From Desulforamulus reducens MI-1 (GTDB lineage Bacteria; Bacillota; Desulfotomaculia; Desulfotomaculales; Desulfotomaculaceae): a stretch of DNA of 64,000 nt. A program made the position numbers and the translations under genes. Positions within the stretch are counted from its first letter, which is position 1. Each line of letters opens with the position of its first letter. A model generated the notes under the pieces. That model was given only the letters and a program-made list of their open reading frames with translations, made no database searches and had not been told where the DNA came from. The stretch is taken from the NCBI RefSeq assembly GCF_000016165.1, contig NC_009253.1, forward strand, positions 1,026,332 through 1,090,331, written 5' to 3'. Shown here piece after piece: positions 33,634 to 43,955 of the stretch.

Positions 33634-36600
33634 CTGAACCTTAATACGCTCAAACTAAAAGGGATGGAAAGTTTCCAAGAACAAAACCCCCAATTCAATA
33701 TCCTTGACTTCAATTTTCATAATGAAGAACAGCTAGCCAATCTAAAATGGGATGGGACAGATAAAAAGACGCTGTTGAGGAATTTGCAGGCTTATCAGCG
33801 TCTATTACGAATTTATCCCGATGTTAACGCCGCACAAACCTTGCAAGAACAGGGTTTTGATTCTGCTTTTAAAATAACTGCTTTAAGCAGAAATCAATTT
33901 GTCAAGGAATTGGGACCGCTGTTGGGTGAGCAGGGAGATGCCAAGGCAGAGAAAATCCATAGCCGGGCGGAAAACAAAAAAAATCAGGTAATGCATACCT
34001 GGGCGGCGGCTCAAAATATTACCTCGCCACATTTCAAAGCCATGAGGGTCAATAGTATTAACAGCGGTGTCAATGCTTTTTTTGAAAGAATGCCCAGCTA
34101 TCAAGACATCTTCGGCAGTTTGGATTACTGTCAGTGCGAGCATTGCAAGTCAATATTTGGTCCGGCGGCCTATTTTGTCGACCTAATGCGAATTACCGAA
34201 AAATACGTTAACAAGCCCAATGAAAAGACCATACCGCCGGGCATGAAACTATCTGACAGAAGGCCCGACTTGACCAAAATCAAATTGATCTGTGAAAATA
34301 CCAATGGCACCATGCCTTACCTGAGAATTGTTAATGAAAGGCTGGAAGACCTGGTGGGCAGGACCTTAAAGGAAAGAGACAACCTTTATCAAACCCTGGC
34401 CAACCAATACTATCCCTTTAATCTTCCCTTCCAGCTCCCCCTGGAAAGGATACGCCAATATTTGCAAAGACTAAAGACTGAATTGTGGCAAATTTATGAT
34501 GCTTTTGCTTCTTCTGATAAAAATAAGGCGGCAGAATACCTAAAATTGTCAACGGAAGAGTGGCAGCTTTTAACCAGCGAGAATACCAATGAGGATAAAT
34601 TAAAAGAATATTATGGCATAGCCGATTTAAGCCGATTAACGGATGCTGCAACCTTTTGCAACCAGACAGGGCTAACGTTCAAGCAACTACGGGATTTATT
34701 GTACCAGAATCTTTCCGAAGAAGAAGTTGAGCAAGGCATTGCCAAGCAGTTCTTTATCAACCAAGGACTGCCCAATTATCTCCGTATTGAGGCCGCAGGA
34801 GAAAAACAGGTAATAAAAAATCTCAACAACACAGCCCTTGACCGACTGCACCGATTTCTGAGGCTCGTCAGAAAAACGGGCTGGACCTATGCTGAACTGG
34901 ATTGGTCCCTCCACTGCGTGAAAAAAGGAATACCAGCCCTAGATGATAGTGCCTTGGCCGGGCTTGCCGGCATCAAGGAACTGGCAAGCCAGCTGAATGT
35001 TTCAACAGCCGACGCCTGTGCCTTACTTTTTGACCTTAAATCCTATGGTGTGGGAATTGACCCGGCAAATTCTGCAGCACCCTTTGACCTCGTCTTCAAT
35101 GGTGCCGGTGTAAAAACATACAGGCCTAAGTATCCATGGAACCCCATGTATACACAGGATGTTATGCAGTGGCAGGTTGCGGCCGATGATGATGCAAACC
35201 GTAACCTAGCTGTTCGTATGGCCGCAGCTGTGGCACTGTCCCAGGATCATGTAAAATTGCTTGCTCAAAAGCTTTTTGGCACAGAACAGCCGGTTAACAT
35301 GACGGTGGAAAACCTTTCCTTGCTTTACCGCCATGCCAAGTTGGCAGCTTTGCTAACACTGCCTGTTCCCCAATATCTAAAATTTATTGCTTTATTGATT
35401 GATGATGTATGCCGCTTCACCGCCGGCAGTATAATGGAGACTGTCCAAACTGCCAGTCTCCTGCGCCGTTCGGGTATGAATGTTTTTGACCTTGACTATA
35501 TCGTAAACGGCATGAATAGCCCCTTTGTCGACACTTCCTACAGGGAGCAAGATGTCGAACCATGGCTAAAAACCCTTCCTGCACTGGTTAAGAGCGCTGC
35601 CCTGCCAGCTGGGGAGCAGCAAAGTGAGCAGGAGAAAAAAATCATTGAACAGCTTGCTATTTTCTTTGGTGCCCGGACAGAGCAAATACAGGCGTTGCTT
35701 TCCCTTACAGGGCATACCGCGCTGGTTCCGATCTTCTTGGATGCAACCAAAAAGGAAGAGGCCAAAGGCATTATTAAAGATGTGGCGAGACATCTGGTGT
35801 TAGTTCGCAAACTTAACCTCAAGGTCCAGGAAATTGAAAGCATCCGGCAACATCCGGCAAGCTACGGTATCAAAAATCCAACAAGCCTAAGTCCCTATGA
35901 CATAATCAAGCTTATTCGTTTTAAAGAACTTGCAGCCAGCTATGACGATCCCCAGGACCATCTAACAGCCTATATGAATGCAGCCAATGAAGCCGAGGCA
36001 TCCCAGGAGATGGCCGCCCTGACTGGACAAGAGGAAGGGCAAATCACAATTCTGTGGGCACTATTTAAGGATGCAAATCGTATGGACATCCTATATAAAA
36101 TTTACCGAGTATGGGAACTGATCCAACAAACCGGTACCAATCTTTCCTTCCTGCAAAGCTTAAATAACCTGGCTGGCAAAGGTGTGACGGGGAGTTGGGA
36201 TACCTATGTTTCAGCGGCAGACAGTCTGATTACCGCAGTTAAGGCTCGTTATACAAATGAAGTATGGAATAAACTTTACGAGCAGCTAGAAGGAGAAGAG
36301 CAAGAAAACAAGCGTCAAGCCCTTATTGGCCTAGCTATTCATCAATTATCTCAAAATGAAGAAACCCAATGGATAAAAAACACCAGGAATTTGTATGAGT
36401 ATCTATTAATTGATGTTGAAATGAGCGGCTGTGCGCAAATTTCCTATATCAAGGAGGGGCTTAATGCTGTCCAAATCTACCTAAGCCGCTGCCGTAAACA
36501 GTTGGAACCGGGGGTAGAGGATTTCTCTGTTCCTGAAATATGGTGGGAATGGATGATGAACTATCGGGTTTGGGAGGCTAATCGAAAGATTTTCCTATAT

Positions 36601-39600
36601 CCCGAAAACTACATTGAACCTGCCCATAGAAATTCCAAAACCCGTCTTTTCAAAGAACTGGAGAATACCCTCAAGCAGGGTGATATCGATAACAAAACGG
36701 TGGAAGAAGCATATAAAAAGTATTTAGATGGTTTTGCTGAGCTGGCCAAGCTGGTATACGTGGACGCATATTACTGCAATGTCAGTGATGAAAAAAGGGA
36801 AGACGCACCCACGCTCTTTTTGTTTGCCCGGACACAAACCCAACCCTACACCTATTATTATATTGTTCGTGAAAGTGACGGAACCTGGTCAGAATGGCAT
36901 AAAATTAACATTACAATTAATTCCGAATATATTACGCCTGTCTATGTATTTAACAGGCTGTTTGTATTCTGGGTTGAACTTAAGAAAAACGAGGATAACC
37001 AAGAAGCAGGCAAAAAAATCACCCAGCACAAGGCATCCATTAAATATACCTTCTATAACTTTAGTGGCGACTGGATCCAACCCCAAACACTGGTGGAGGA
37101 CATGGTTATATCAGTTCAGGGCGGCCCGCAGTTGCCCGGTTATAACGGCCTATTTTCAGCCAGCCTTTTTGATATAGACCAGCTATGGTGGAAAAAAGTC
37201 TATGCCTTAAAGCTAGAAAAGGGCCGCTACTGGATGCTTGGTGCCGGGGCCAATAAATTTGAAAAGGTGATGCTGCTTTACGGTCCGCTGCTTAATACCA
37301 GTGATTTCGGTGGCTGGACACCACCGGACTTCAGCAAGTCGCCTGTCAAGGACTCCTTTGCCTTTGGACTGTATCAAACAGCTAAAAATTTCAAGGTTGT
37401 GAAGGATTACGGTTACGAAGGATGTCTGCCGGTATGCAAGCCTGTTGTCATTAACGATGACCTTGAAAAGGGGTTTATTGCTAATCCCGATGAATTCCTT
37501 TTTATAAGGAAAGATTCTGCTGATAGCATAACCTGCTTTAGACCAAAAATTGATAGTACCTCCGGCTGTTTGAACTTGTTGGACTCGGAAAACATTATTT
37601 GTGACAATTTCAGCGAACAACAAATAATGGATACTTTAGGAAAAGTATGCCTGGCTTCGGGTACGACCTGCCTTTCTACCGCCATGAGAAACAAGAAATA
37701 CGAAATTTTTACGGTCAAAAATCATCCGGCTGCCTTTGTTTTTAAAGGAGAAAAGGAATCTTTTCTGCTGTGTGATCCTGATAAAAATTTACTGTCAATC
37801 AGCCGTGGTATTTATAACTCGGATACCCTTTTCAAAGCGGATTCCTTTGTGTCTTCTGCGGTGGATATTCAAAAAGAAGGCTCGGAGACCCTTTTCAATC
37901 AACTTGTGCAATATGGTTATCTTAGCCAACAGGGGATCATTTCCACCGATACATTGTTGAGAGACCTGGTAAAAGATCTTAATGACATTTTTTATGATCA
38001 AGCCCAAAAGGACGATAAAGTGGCGGCTGTGAAAAATATACTTATGCACAGGCCCCTCATCAAGCCTAATTCATTTGTATCAGCCGATGTAAAAATTGAA
38101 CAAAGTGGTTCCACAGCCCTTTTTAACCAACTCATGAAATATGGTTATCTAGACAAAAACGGACGTTTGGATGCGGATATTGATTTCTATACCCTTTCAC
38201 AGGACGTTGCCAGTATGCTGCAAGGACAGCCCGACCAGGACAAAAAGGTTCGTTTTGTGGTGGATACCTTGTACCGAAGCGCCTTTCCAACTTCTGTAGG
38301 CTTTTTTGTGGGCAAAGAGCCGGCTTACAGTGTCTGTGACTTCAAATTCAAAGCCACCCGGATGACTACGGCAGCTGTACACAAGCTAAGTACGGCATTG
38401 TTTACTGGTAGCATAGACAAACTTCTAAGTCTGGAATCCCAGCAAATACCTGTTGAAAGCGAATTGCCCTTTCAAAGATTCCACTTCAGCGAACCTAAAG
38501 TTGAAGTGCCCGAAGTTTTGGACGGTACTCAAGTGGACTTTTTTGGTACTTATGGCCTGTATTATTGGGAACTGTTTTTCCATGCACCGCTGTATATTTA
38601 TAAACTTTTGCAGACCAATCAAAAATTCCAGGATGCTGAAAAATGGATTAAATATATTTTTAATCCGACTCTGCCGCAAAATCCTGTCAGGGAAGATACC
38701 TTCCAGACTTCCAGACTAGGCATCCGTGACTCTCGGGCAATCTACAAAATATTGTGTGACCAAGGTATTATTACTGCGGAGGGTATGGTAAGTCCATCAT
38801 TTACCAGGAAAACACCCTTGAACACTTACTTGAAAACTATTTTGAATCAGGAACAGATTGAATCTGTAAAGAATATATTGTTGAATTACAAGATAAGCAA
38901 TCAGGTGGCACACTTTTGGCAATTCCAGCCCTTTCGTAACCATACATTGGAATCATTGCTTGACCAGTTGAAAAACCCCGGTGAGATTGCAGCTTATAAT
39001 AATACTCCCTTCGACCCCCATGCCATTGCCCGGCTTAGGATAGGAGCCTATGAGAAAATGGTGGTCATGCAGTATATAGATAACCTGCTGGAATGGGGTG
39101 ACTCGCTGTTTGCCCGGTATTCATGGGAATTCATCACGGCAGCTACACTGCTTTATATATGTGCCTATAACCTGCTGGGAGAAAGGCCTGAAAACATGGG
39201 ACCAGCTAAAACGCCTACACCAGTGACCTTTCAAGATATTTTCCAAAAATACCAGTACGATATTCCCCAATTTCTTATCGATCTGGAGCATGTAACGGGC
39301 CAGCATCCTCCGGATACAGCGGGTACACCCTTTAATGAATTTGATGCTTATTTTTGTGTGCCGGAAAACACGGAGTTCATAGGTTATTGGGACAGAGTGG
39401 AAGACAGGCTCTATAAAATCCGGCATTGTCTTAATATTGACGGTGTCAAACAGGCACTACCGCTGTTTCAGCCGCCAATAGACCCGGCTCAATTGGCCCG
39501 TTTTGCTACGGCGGAAAGCGATATTCTTTCAATAATTTCCCACGGCAAAACCGACGTGCCCCACTACCGTTTTAACCATATGCTGGAGAAAGCCAAAGGC

Positions 39601-41556
39601 ATGGCAGCCACTCTTTCCCAGCTGGGCAGTAGTTTGCTTTCGGTATTGGAGAAAAAGGACACAGAGGCTTTGACTCTGCTGCGCTCCACCCATGAAAAGA
39701 ATATTCTCAATCTGACAACGCTGACCAAAGAAAAGCAGCTTGAGGAAATCAATGAAACAATAGAGTCACTTCGGCAAAGCTGGAGCAGTGCCCAAAACCG
39801 TCTGCAGCATTACCAGAGCTTGTATGATGAAAACCTCAATGCGTTGGAAAATACCAGCCTAAACCTTATGCAATCTTCAGTGGGCTTACAGGTTGTGTCA
39901 AGCTGTATACGTGGTCTATCGGTGGCAGGTTACTTAACGCCCAATATCTATGGCTTTTCCAACGGGGGTATGGACTTTGGTCAAGCCATCAATGCTGGTG
40001 CTCAGGTTATCGATGTAACGGCTGGCATCATGAGCCAGACCGCGGGTGTTATCGCTACGGGCGCCCAGTATGTACGCCGCCGGGAAGAATGGAAGATCCA
40101 GTGTGATATTGCTCGGTACGAGGTGCAACAGATCGAAAAACAGATATCAGCCAACCAGGCACGGCTGGCCTATATGGAAAGAGAACTGGAAATTCATCAG
40201 AAGAACATCCAACAGGCTGACGAATATGAATTGTTTATCAAAAACAAGTTCACCAACCAAGACCTCTATCAATGGATGATTGGTCGTATTGCCAGTGTTT
40301 ACTTTCAGACCTATCGAATGGCCCTTGATACGGCCCTGGCTGCCCAAGCAGCATACCAGAACGAACTGTGCAGGGATGATCAGTTCATTGCATTTGATTA
40401 TTGGGATAGCCTGCATAAAGGGCTTTTGACCGGAGAAAGCCTGTTGCTCTCTTTAAGTCAAATGGAGAAGGCCTATCTGCAAAATAACGTACGCCAGTTG
40501 GAAATTGAAAAAACCATCTCCCTACTGCATTTAGATCCACAGAGTTTCATGGCATTTAAGTGGGGTATCAACGGGGCTGAAATAGGAAAACTTACCTTCG
40601 AACTGAGTGAAAAGCTCTTTGACTTTGATTTTCCCGGCCACTATCGCAGGAAGATAAAATCCATTTTGGTTACTATTCCTGCCATCATGCGGCCCTATCA
40701 AAACATCAATGCCACCCTGGTGCAAAACAGTAACAAAATTGTTCTGAAGCCTGATATAAAGGCCATTGAACACGTTATGGAGCCGGCCACTTATCCGGAT
40801 TATCCCGATGGCTCCCTGCGTGAAAACTGGTTGCCGAACCAGCAGATAGCCATTACCCGTGGCGTTGATGACAGCGGTCTTTTTGTGCTGGATTTTCGTG
40901 ATGAACAATACCTGCCCTTTGAAGGAACGGGAGCAGTATCCCGCTGGACCTTGCACCTGCCTCCCGAATCCAACAGAATTGATTTTAACACCATATCCGA
41001 CATTATCCTTCAAATAAAATATACCGCCCAAGATGGGGGAGAAAATTTAGCCAACCAAGTGAAAGCTTTGCTTTATGCCGATAACCCACCATATCCCTAT
41101 TCATTGGCCAAGTGTGTTGATCTGAAGCAAAGCTATCTGGCAGAATGGCAAAAATTTATCAATAGCTGGCCCTCGGGGGGGCTGCAGCAGATTTCTTTCC
41201 CCATTAACGATGAAATGATTTTGCCAAATTTGAAAGATGTACAAATAAGTACAGCCACTGTTCTTCTGCAAACCCCGGCAGGGATTGAGGTATCTGATAG
41301 AGACAGTACCAGCCAATTTGTTTATTTGAAGACCGGAGATAAAGATCGTCAACCGGTGCCGATCAATAACAATATCGGCAGTATAGTCTTGTCCAAGACC
41401 CTTCCAATAAAGGAGAACTGGCTTCTGGAACTGGATACGGCCCGGCTGCCCGCTGTGCTGCTGGACAAAGGGGTGATCAACCCGCATGTTTTATTGGACA
41501 TGGTAGTTCTTATTGGCTATGAGTCCAACGTATTTAACAAGCCCAAGAAAAATTAA
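33634..41556 (+). CDS. TcA-type toxin subunit (pore-forming, receptor-binding)
   Basis: About 2640 residues. The N-terminal part has a VRP1-like Tc region (SYQDIFGSLDYCQCEHCKSIFGPAAYFVDLM near residue 165). A neuraminidase/ABC-toxin-like middle follows (VYVDAYYCNVSDEKR..., FARTQTQPYTYYYIVRES..., about 1030-1300). The C-terminal TcB-binding region contains LQNNVRQLEIEKTISLLHLDPQSFMAFKWG and FDFDFPGHYRRKIKSILVTIPAIMRPYQNINATL. TcA pentamers bind the cell and form the translocation channel. The first ATG (33664) is 37 bases from the strong ribosome site AAGGAGGAGGGG; an in-frame CTG at 33634 is 6 bases from it and is my preferred start. It lies 60 bp downstream of the TcB-TcC gene. Confidence 0.87.
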   Translation: MNLNTLKLKGMESFQEQNPQFNILDFNFHNEEQLANLKWDGTDKKTLLRNLQAYQRLLRIYPDVNAAQTLQEQGFDSAFKITALSRNQFVKELGPLLGEQGDAKAEKIHSRAENKKNQVMHTWAAAQNITSPHFKAMRVNSINSGVNAFFERMPSYQDIFGSLDYCQCEHCKSIFGPAAYFVDLMRITEKYVNKPNEKTIPPGMKLSDRRPDLTKIKLICENTNGTMPYLRIVNERLEDLVGRTLKERDNLYQTLANQYYPFNLPFQLPLERIRQYLQRLKTELWQIYDAFASSDKNKAAEYLKLSTEEWQLLTSENTNEDKLKEYYGIADLSRLTDAATFCNQTGLTFKQLRDLLYQNLSEEEVEQGIAKQFFINQGLPNYLRIEAAGEKQVIKNLNNTALDRLHRFLRLVRKTGWTYAELDWSLHCVKKGIPALDDSALAGLAGIKELASQLNVSTADACALLFDLKSYGVGIDPANSAAPFDLVFNGAGVKTYRPKYPWNPMYTQDVMQWQVAADDDANRNLAVRMAAAVALSQDHVKLLAQKLFGTEQPVNMTVENLSLLYRHAKLAALLTLPVPQYLKFIALLIDDVCRFTAGSIMETVQTASLLRRSGMNVFDLDYIVNGMNSPFVDTSYREQDVEPWLKTLPALVKSAALPAGEQQSEQEKKIIEQLAIFFGARTEQIQALLSLTGHTALVPIFLDATKKEEAKGIIKDVARHLVLVRKLNLKVQEIESIRQHPASYGIKNPTSLSPYDIIKLIRFKELAASYDDPQDHLTAYMNAANEAEASQEMAALTGQEEGQITILWALFKDANRMDILYKIYRVWELIQQTGTNLSFLQSLNNLAGKGVTGSWDTYVSAADSLITAVKARYTNEVWNKLYEQLEGEEQENKRQALIGLAIHQLSQNEETQWIKNTRNLYEYLLIDVEMSGCAQISYIKEGLNAVQIYLSRCRKQLEPGVEDFSVPEIWWEWMMNYRVWEANRKIFLYPENYIEPAHRNSKTRLFKELENTLKQGDIDNKTVEEAYKKYLDGFAELAKLVYVDAYYCNVSDEKREDAPTLFLFARTQTQPYTYYYIVRESDGTWSEWHKINITINSEYITPVYVFNRLFVFWVELKKNEDNQEAGKKITQHKASIKYTFYNFSGDWIQPQTLVEDMVISVQGGPQLPGYNGLFSASLFDIDQLWWKKVYALKLEKGRYWMLGAGANKFEKVMLLYGPLLNTSDFGGWTPPDFSKSPVKDSFAFGLYQTAKNFKVVKDYGYEGCLPVCKPVVINDDLEKGFIANPDEFLFIRKDSADSITCFRPKIDSTSGCLNLLDSENIICDNFSEQQIMDTLGKVCLASGTTCLSTAMRNKKYEIFTVKNHPAAFVFKGEKESFLLCDPDKNLLSISRGIYNSDTLFKADSFVSSAVDIQKEGSETLFNQLVQYGYLSQQGIISTDTLLRDLVKDLNDIFYDQAQKDDKVAAVKNILMHRPLIKPNSFVSADVKIEQSGSTALFNQLMKYGYLDKNGRLDADIDFYTLSQDVASMLQGQPDQDKKVRFVVDTLYRSAFPTSVGFFVGKEPAYSVCDFKFKATRMTTAAVHKLSTALFTGSIDKLLSLESQQIPVESELPFQRFHFSEPKVEVPEVLDGTQVDFFGTYGLYYWELFFHAPLYIYKLLQTNQKFQDAEKWIKYIFNPTLPQNPVREDTFQTSRLGIRDSRAIYKILCDQGIITAEGMVSPSFTRKTPLNTYLKTILNQEQIESVKNILLNYKISNQVAHFWQFQPFRNHTLESLLDQLKNPGEIAAYNNTPFDPHAIARLRIGAYEKMVVMQYIDNLLEWGDSLFARYSWEFITAATLLYICAYNLLGERPENMGPAKTPTPVTFQDIFQKYQYDIPQFLIDLEHVTGQHPPDTAGTPFNEFDAYFCVPENTEFIGYWDRVEDRLYKIRHCLNIDGVKQALPLFQPPIDPAQLARFATAESDILSIISHGKTDVPHYRFNHMLEKAKGMAATLSQLGSSLLSVLEKKDTEALTLLRSTHEKNILNLTTLTKEKQLEEINETIESLRQSWSSAQNRLQHYQSLYDENLNALENTSLNLMQSSVGLQVVSSCIRGLSVAGYLTPNIYGFSNGGMDFGQAINAGAQVIDVTAGIMSQTAGVIATGAQYVRRREEWKIQCDIARYEVQQIEKQISANQARLAYMERELEIHQKNIQQADEYELFIKNKFTNQDLYQWMIGRIASVYFQTYRMALDTALAAQAAYQNELCRDDQFIAFDYWDSLHKGLLTGESLLLSLSQMEKAYLQNNVRQLEIEKTISLLHLDPQSFMAFKWGINGAEIGKLTFELSEKLFDFDFPGHYRRKIKSILVTIPAIMRPYQNINATLVQNSNKIVLKPDIKAIEHVMEPATYPDYPDGSLRENWLPNQQIAITRGVDDSGLFVLDFRDEQYLPFEGTGAVSRWTLHLPPESNRIDFNTISDIILQIKYTAQDGGENLANQVKALLYADNPPYPYSLAKCVDLKQSYLAEWQKFINSWPSGGLQQISFPINDEMILPNLKDVQISTATVLLQTPAGIEVSDRDSTSQFVYLKTGDKDRQPVPINNNIGSIVLSKTLPIKENWLLELDTARLPAVLLDKGVINPHVLLDMVVLIGYESNVFNKPKKN

Positions 41557-41585
41557 AATATAAAAATTAACAAGGAGGCGTAATA

Positions 41586-43733
41586 ATGGGTTGGGAAAAT
41601 TGTGTAGCTAACATCAGAACCACCCTTGATCGAAATGCAAAGGAAGTTAATGAAGTAAACTGGTCTGCAATAGACCAGGATGCTCTGGATAACGATACAT
41701 TTAGAAATGGGTCACCCTTCTCTCTGATATGTCCAAGCAGGCATTGCACGGATTTTGCCGATATTTCTCCCCAGGCCCATAGGATTTGTCGTTGCGAGGA
41801 TATGAACGGCAATCCGATACCTAATTGCGAACCTAAAGACTATTTGTATCCTTATCCGTCTCAGGTTTGTTTAAACATAGACAATCCAAGTGATTATAGT
41901 GGTAAAAGAAGTCGGGCTTGCACTAGGCAGGGGGACAGTTACTATCAACTTACCTGTCACTGCTGCTGCTCCTGCTTTGCATATGGAACCAAGATAGGTA
42001 CCCCCAACGGGCACAAGAAAATAGAAAAGTTTGCAGTGGGTGATTTGGTCTTGGCAGCTGGTATCGAAACCAGTGCCGGAGGGATAAAATTAAATTGGTC
42101 ACCGTTGAAAGTGTCTTTTAGTTCTGGTACAGGGCCTGACAGCCACCAGCCTGCCATGGTATATATAAGGCACGGCGATACGGGTTCCATTATAGTTACG
42201 CCGGATCATTTATTTCTTATGCCTAATGGAAAGTTGAAAAGGGCAGATCGGCTGGTGCCCGGAAAAGATCAATTGGTTTCATACGAAGGTCGGCCCGTGC
42301 CCGTTCATGAAGTGAGTATAGGAGAATATGAAGGCGGTGTTCATCACATTGCCACCCAAAAGAATTTTACAGGGGATTTGGATGGGCACCTGCTTTTATC
42401 TGAAGGGGTGGTTTCCGGTGATTTCAATCTCCAGATTCATGCTACGGAATTAAAAGAAAAGTATTTTATAGTGGATCATGACAGTTATCCCCAAATTGGC
42501 ACCAAGGAATATATAGAACAAAATAACGAGTTGGTACAGGGAAGCTATTTGAATTTTCAGGTTGCCGGCCTAAACGAAAGCAATACGGCACCTCAACCCC
42601 TGAAATATTTCGTTCATGGACAAAAAGTCTCGTATATTCCCGAAACTGCGGCAAAATACTTGAGCAGCTTACAAGAAATCGATGTCAATGATAACGCGGA
42701 AAAGCGCAGCTTTTCCGAAATGAACATGGGAAATGCTGCGGTTAATTACGTCCTTAAACTGTTCAGAGGATTTTATTCAAACATCATCTTCCATCATGAC
42801 ATTGCCCGCCTTGAGCCCAATGCATATGCCTTTAACCAGTATGGAAAGGATATAGTTGTCCTGTCTGGGGGACTGAGCAGGATTAAAAACCTGCAAATGG
42901 AAGGCCTGGCGGTAATATTAAGCCATATGGTCACAAGACTTCAGAAAAGTGATCCCCTTGACTATAATGGTTATACTTCCGTAGCCATGGCAGACTATTA
43001 CAGCCCCAGTGTATTGCAGACAGTCCTGTTTGACAAGCTGTATGCCGATGTCCTTAAAGAAGGCGTAAAACAGATTGAAGACAACATCTTTTCCAATATA
43101 GACAAAAAGCATGCTGCCTTTGAGGAAGATCCATATACTCCCACTTGGGAGACTCGTCTGGATTCCCTAGATGCAGGCTATGCCATGGATTTCCCGCCTG
43201 AGGAAATAGGCGGACCCGTATTCCAGGGATTAAAGCTACAGGGTGCTGAGGCCTTTTCAGCGGTGCTAACCCAGGATTCCTTTATAGCCGGCGATATTGA
43301 CTCGGCAGTTTCTCGGCAGGTCTTTGAAATGTTAAAGAAAAACAAAGTTCTGGACGAACAGGGAGTTTTAAGTAGCAAATTCAGCATTGATACTGACCTT
43401 GACTTTTTATTCAAAGAAAAGCCAAAAAATCTCAAGAGATACCTTACGGAAGGGGTTCGCTATATGCTTATGCATGAACATGCTAAAATCCGCCTGACCT
43501 TCAATTTACCGATGTCTGCAGCAAGGGTATCTGCTGTCAGCAACTATGAGCTAGAGCCCGAAACCAGTATTTTTCATGCCGAAGTAGATGAAAAGGATGC
43601 CTCTGTCCTATGGCTGGCAGCTCCATTACAGAGAGATAAAGAATATACTTTGACTGTTTCCAATTATTTTACATCCCAGGACGGATCGACTCTTGACCCT
43701 AAATATAATAGCATCAAAGTTAAACTTAGTTAG
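41586..43733 (+). CDS. Hint-domain protein with M48-like and Ig-like regions
   Basis: 715 residues, third gene of the toxin operon (AAGGAGGCG ribosome site, 30 bp after TcA). A cysteine-rich N-terminal part leads into a Hint autoprocessing domain starting at Cys130 (CHCCCSCFAYGTKI...GDLVLAAG), with VTPDHLFLMPNGKLKRADRL and the closing GHLLLSEGVVSGDF near residue 275. Residues about 410-450 (NAYAFNQYGKDIVVLSGGLS...GLAVILSHMVTRL) follow the M48 metalloprotease pattern but lack HExxH. The C-terminus (TFNLPMSAARVSAVSNYELEP...) is an Ig-like Big_5-type domain. The Hint domain could cut or link proteins. The combination is not one I know. Confidence 0.72.
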   Translation: MGWENCVANIRTTLDRNAKEVNEVNWSAIDQDALDNDTFRNGSPFSLICPSRHCTDFADISPQAHRICRCEDMNGNPIPNCEPKDYLYPYPSQVCLNIDNPSDYSGKRSRACTRQGDSYYQLTCHCCCSCFAYGTKIGTPNGHKKIEKFAVGDLVLAAGIETSAGGIKLNWSPLKVSFSSGTGPDSHQPAMVYIRHGDTGSIIVTPDHLFLMPNGKLKRADRLVPGKDQLVSYEGRPVPVHEVSIGEYEGGVHHIATQKNFTGDLDGHLLLSEGVVSGDFNLQIHATELKEKYFIVDHDSYPQIGTKEYIEQNNELVQGSYLNFQVAGLNESNTAPQPLKYFVHGQKVSYIPETAAKYLSSLQEIDVNDNAEKRSFSEMNMGNAAVNYVLKLFRGFYSNIIFHHDIARLEPNAYAFNQYGKDIVVLSGGLSRIKNLQMEGLAVILSHMVTRLQKSDPLDYNGYTSVAMADYYSPSVLQTVLFDKLYADVLKEGVKQIEDNIFSNIDKKHAAFEEDPYTPTWETRLDSLDAGYAMDFPPEEIGGPVFQGLKLQGAEAFSAVLTQDSFIAGDIDSAVSRQVFEMLKKNKVLDEQGVLSSKFSIDTDLDFLFKEKPKNLKRYLTEGVRYMLMHEHAKIRLTFNLPMSAARVSAVSNYELEPETSIFHAEVDEKDASVLWLAAPLQRDKEYTLTVSNYFTSQDGSTLDPKYNSIKVKLS

Positions 43734-43955
43734 TTATCTGATTATATTATTCACTAAAATACACTAATAATTTACCCAAAATGGGTGGCTTACACCTGCT
43801 ATTTTTGGTTTCTGTTAATTTTCGTCATAAAACTCGGAGAGGTACGCTTAAAGTGCCTCTTTAAGCTATCTTTTTATTCTATAAGAAAACATAAAACTTC
43901 CGATATACATAAGGGTCAGATGCCGAATACCGTTTTGAAAGAAAGAGGGATACCT

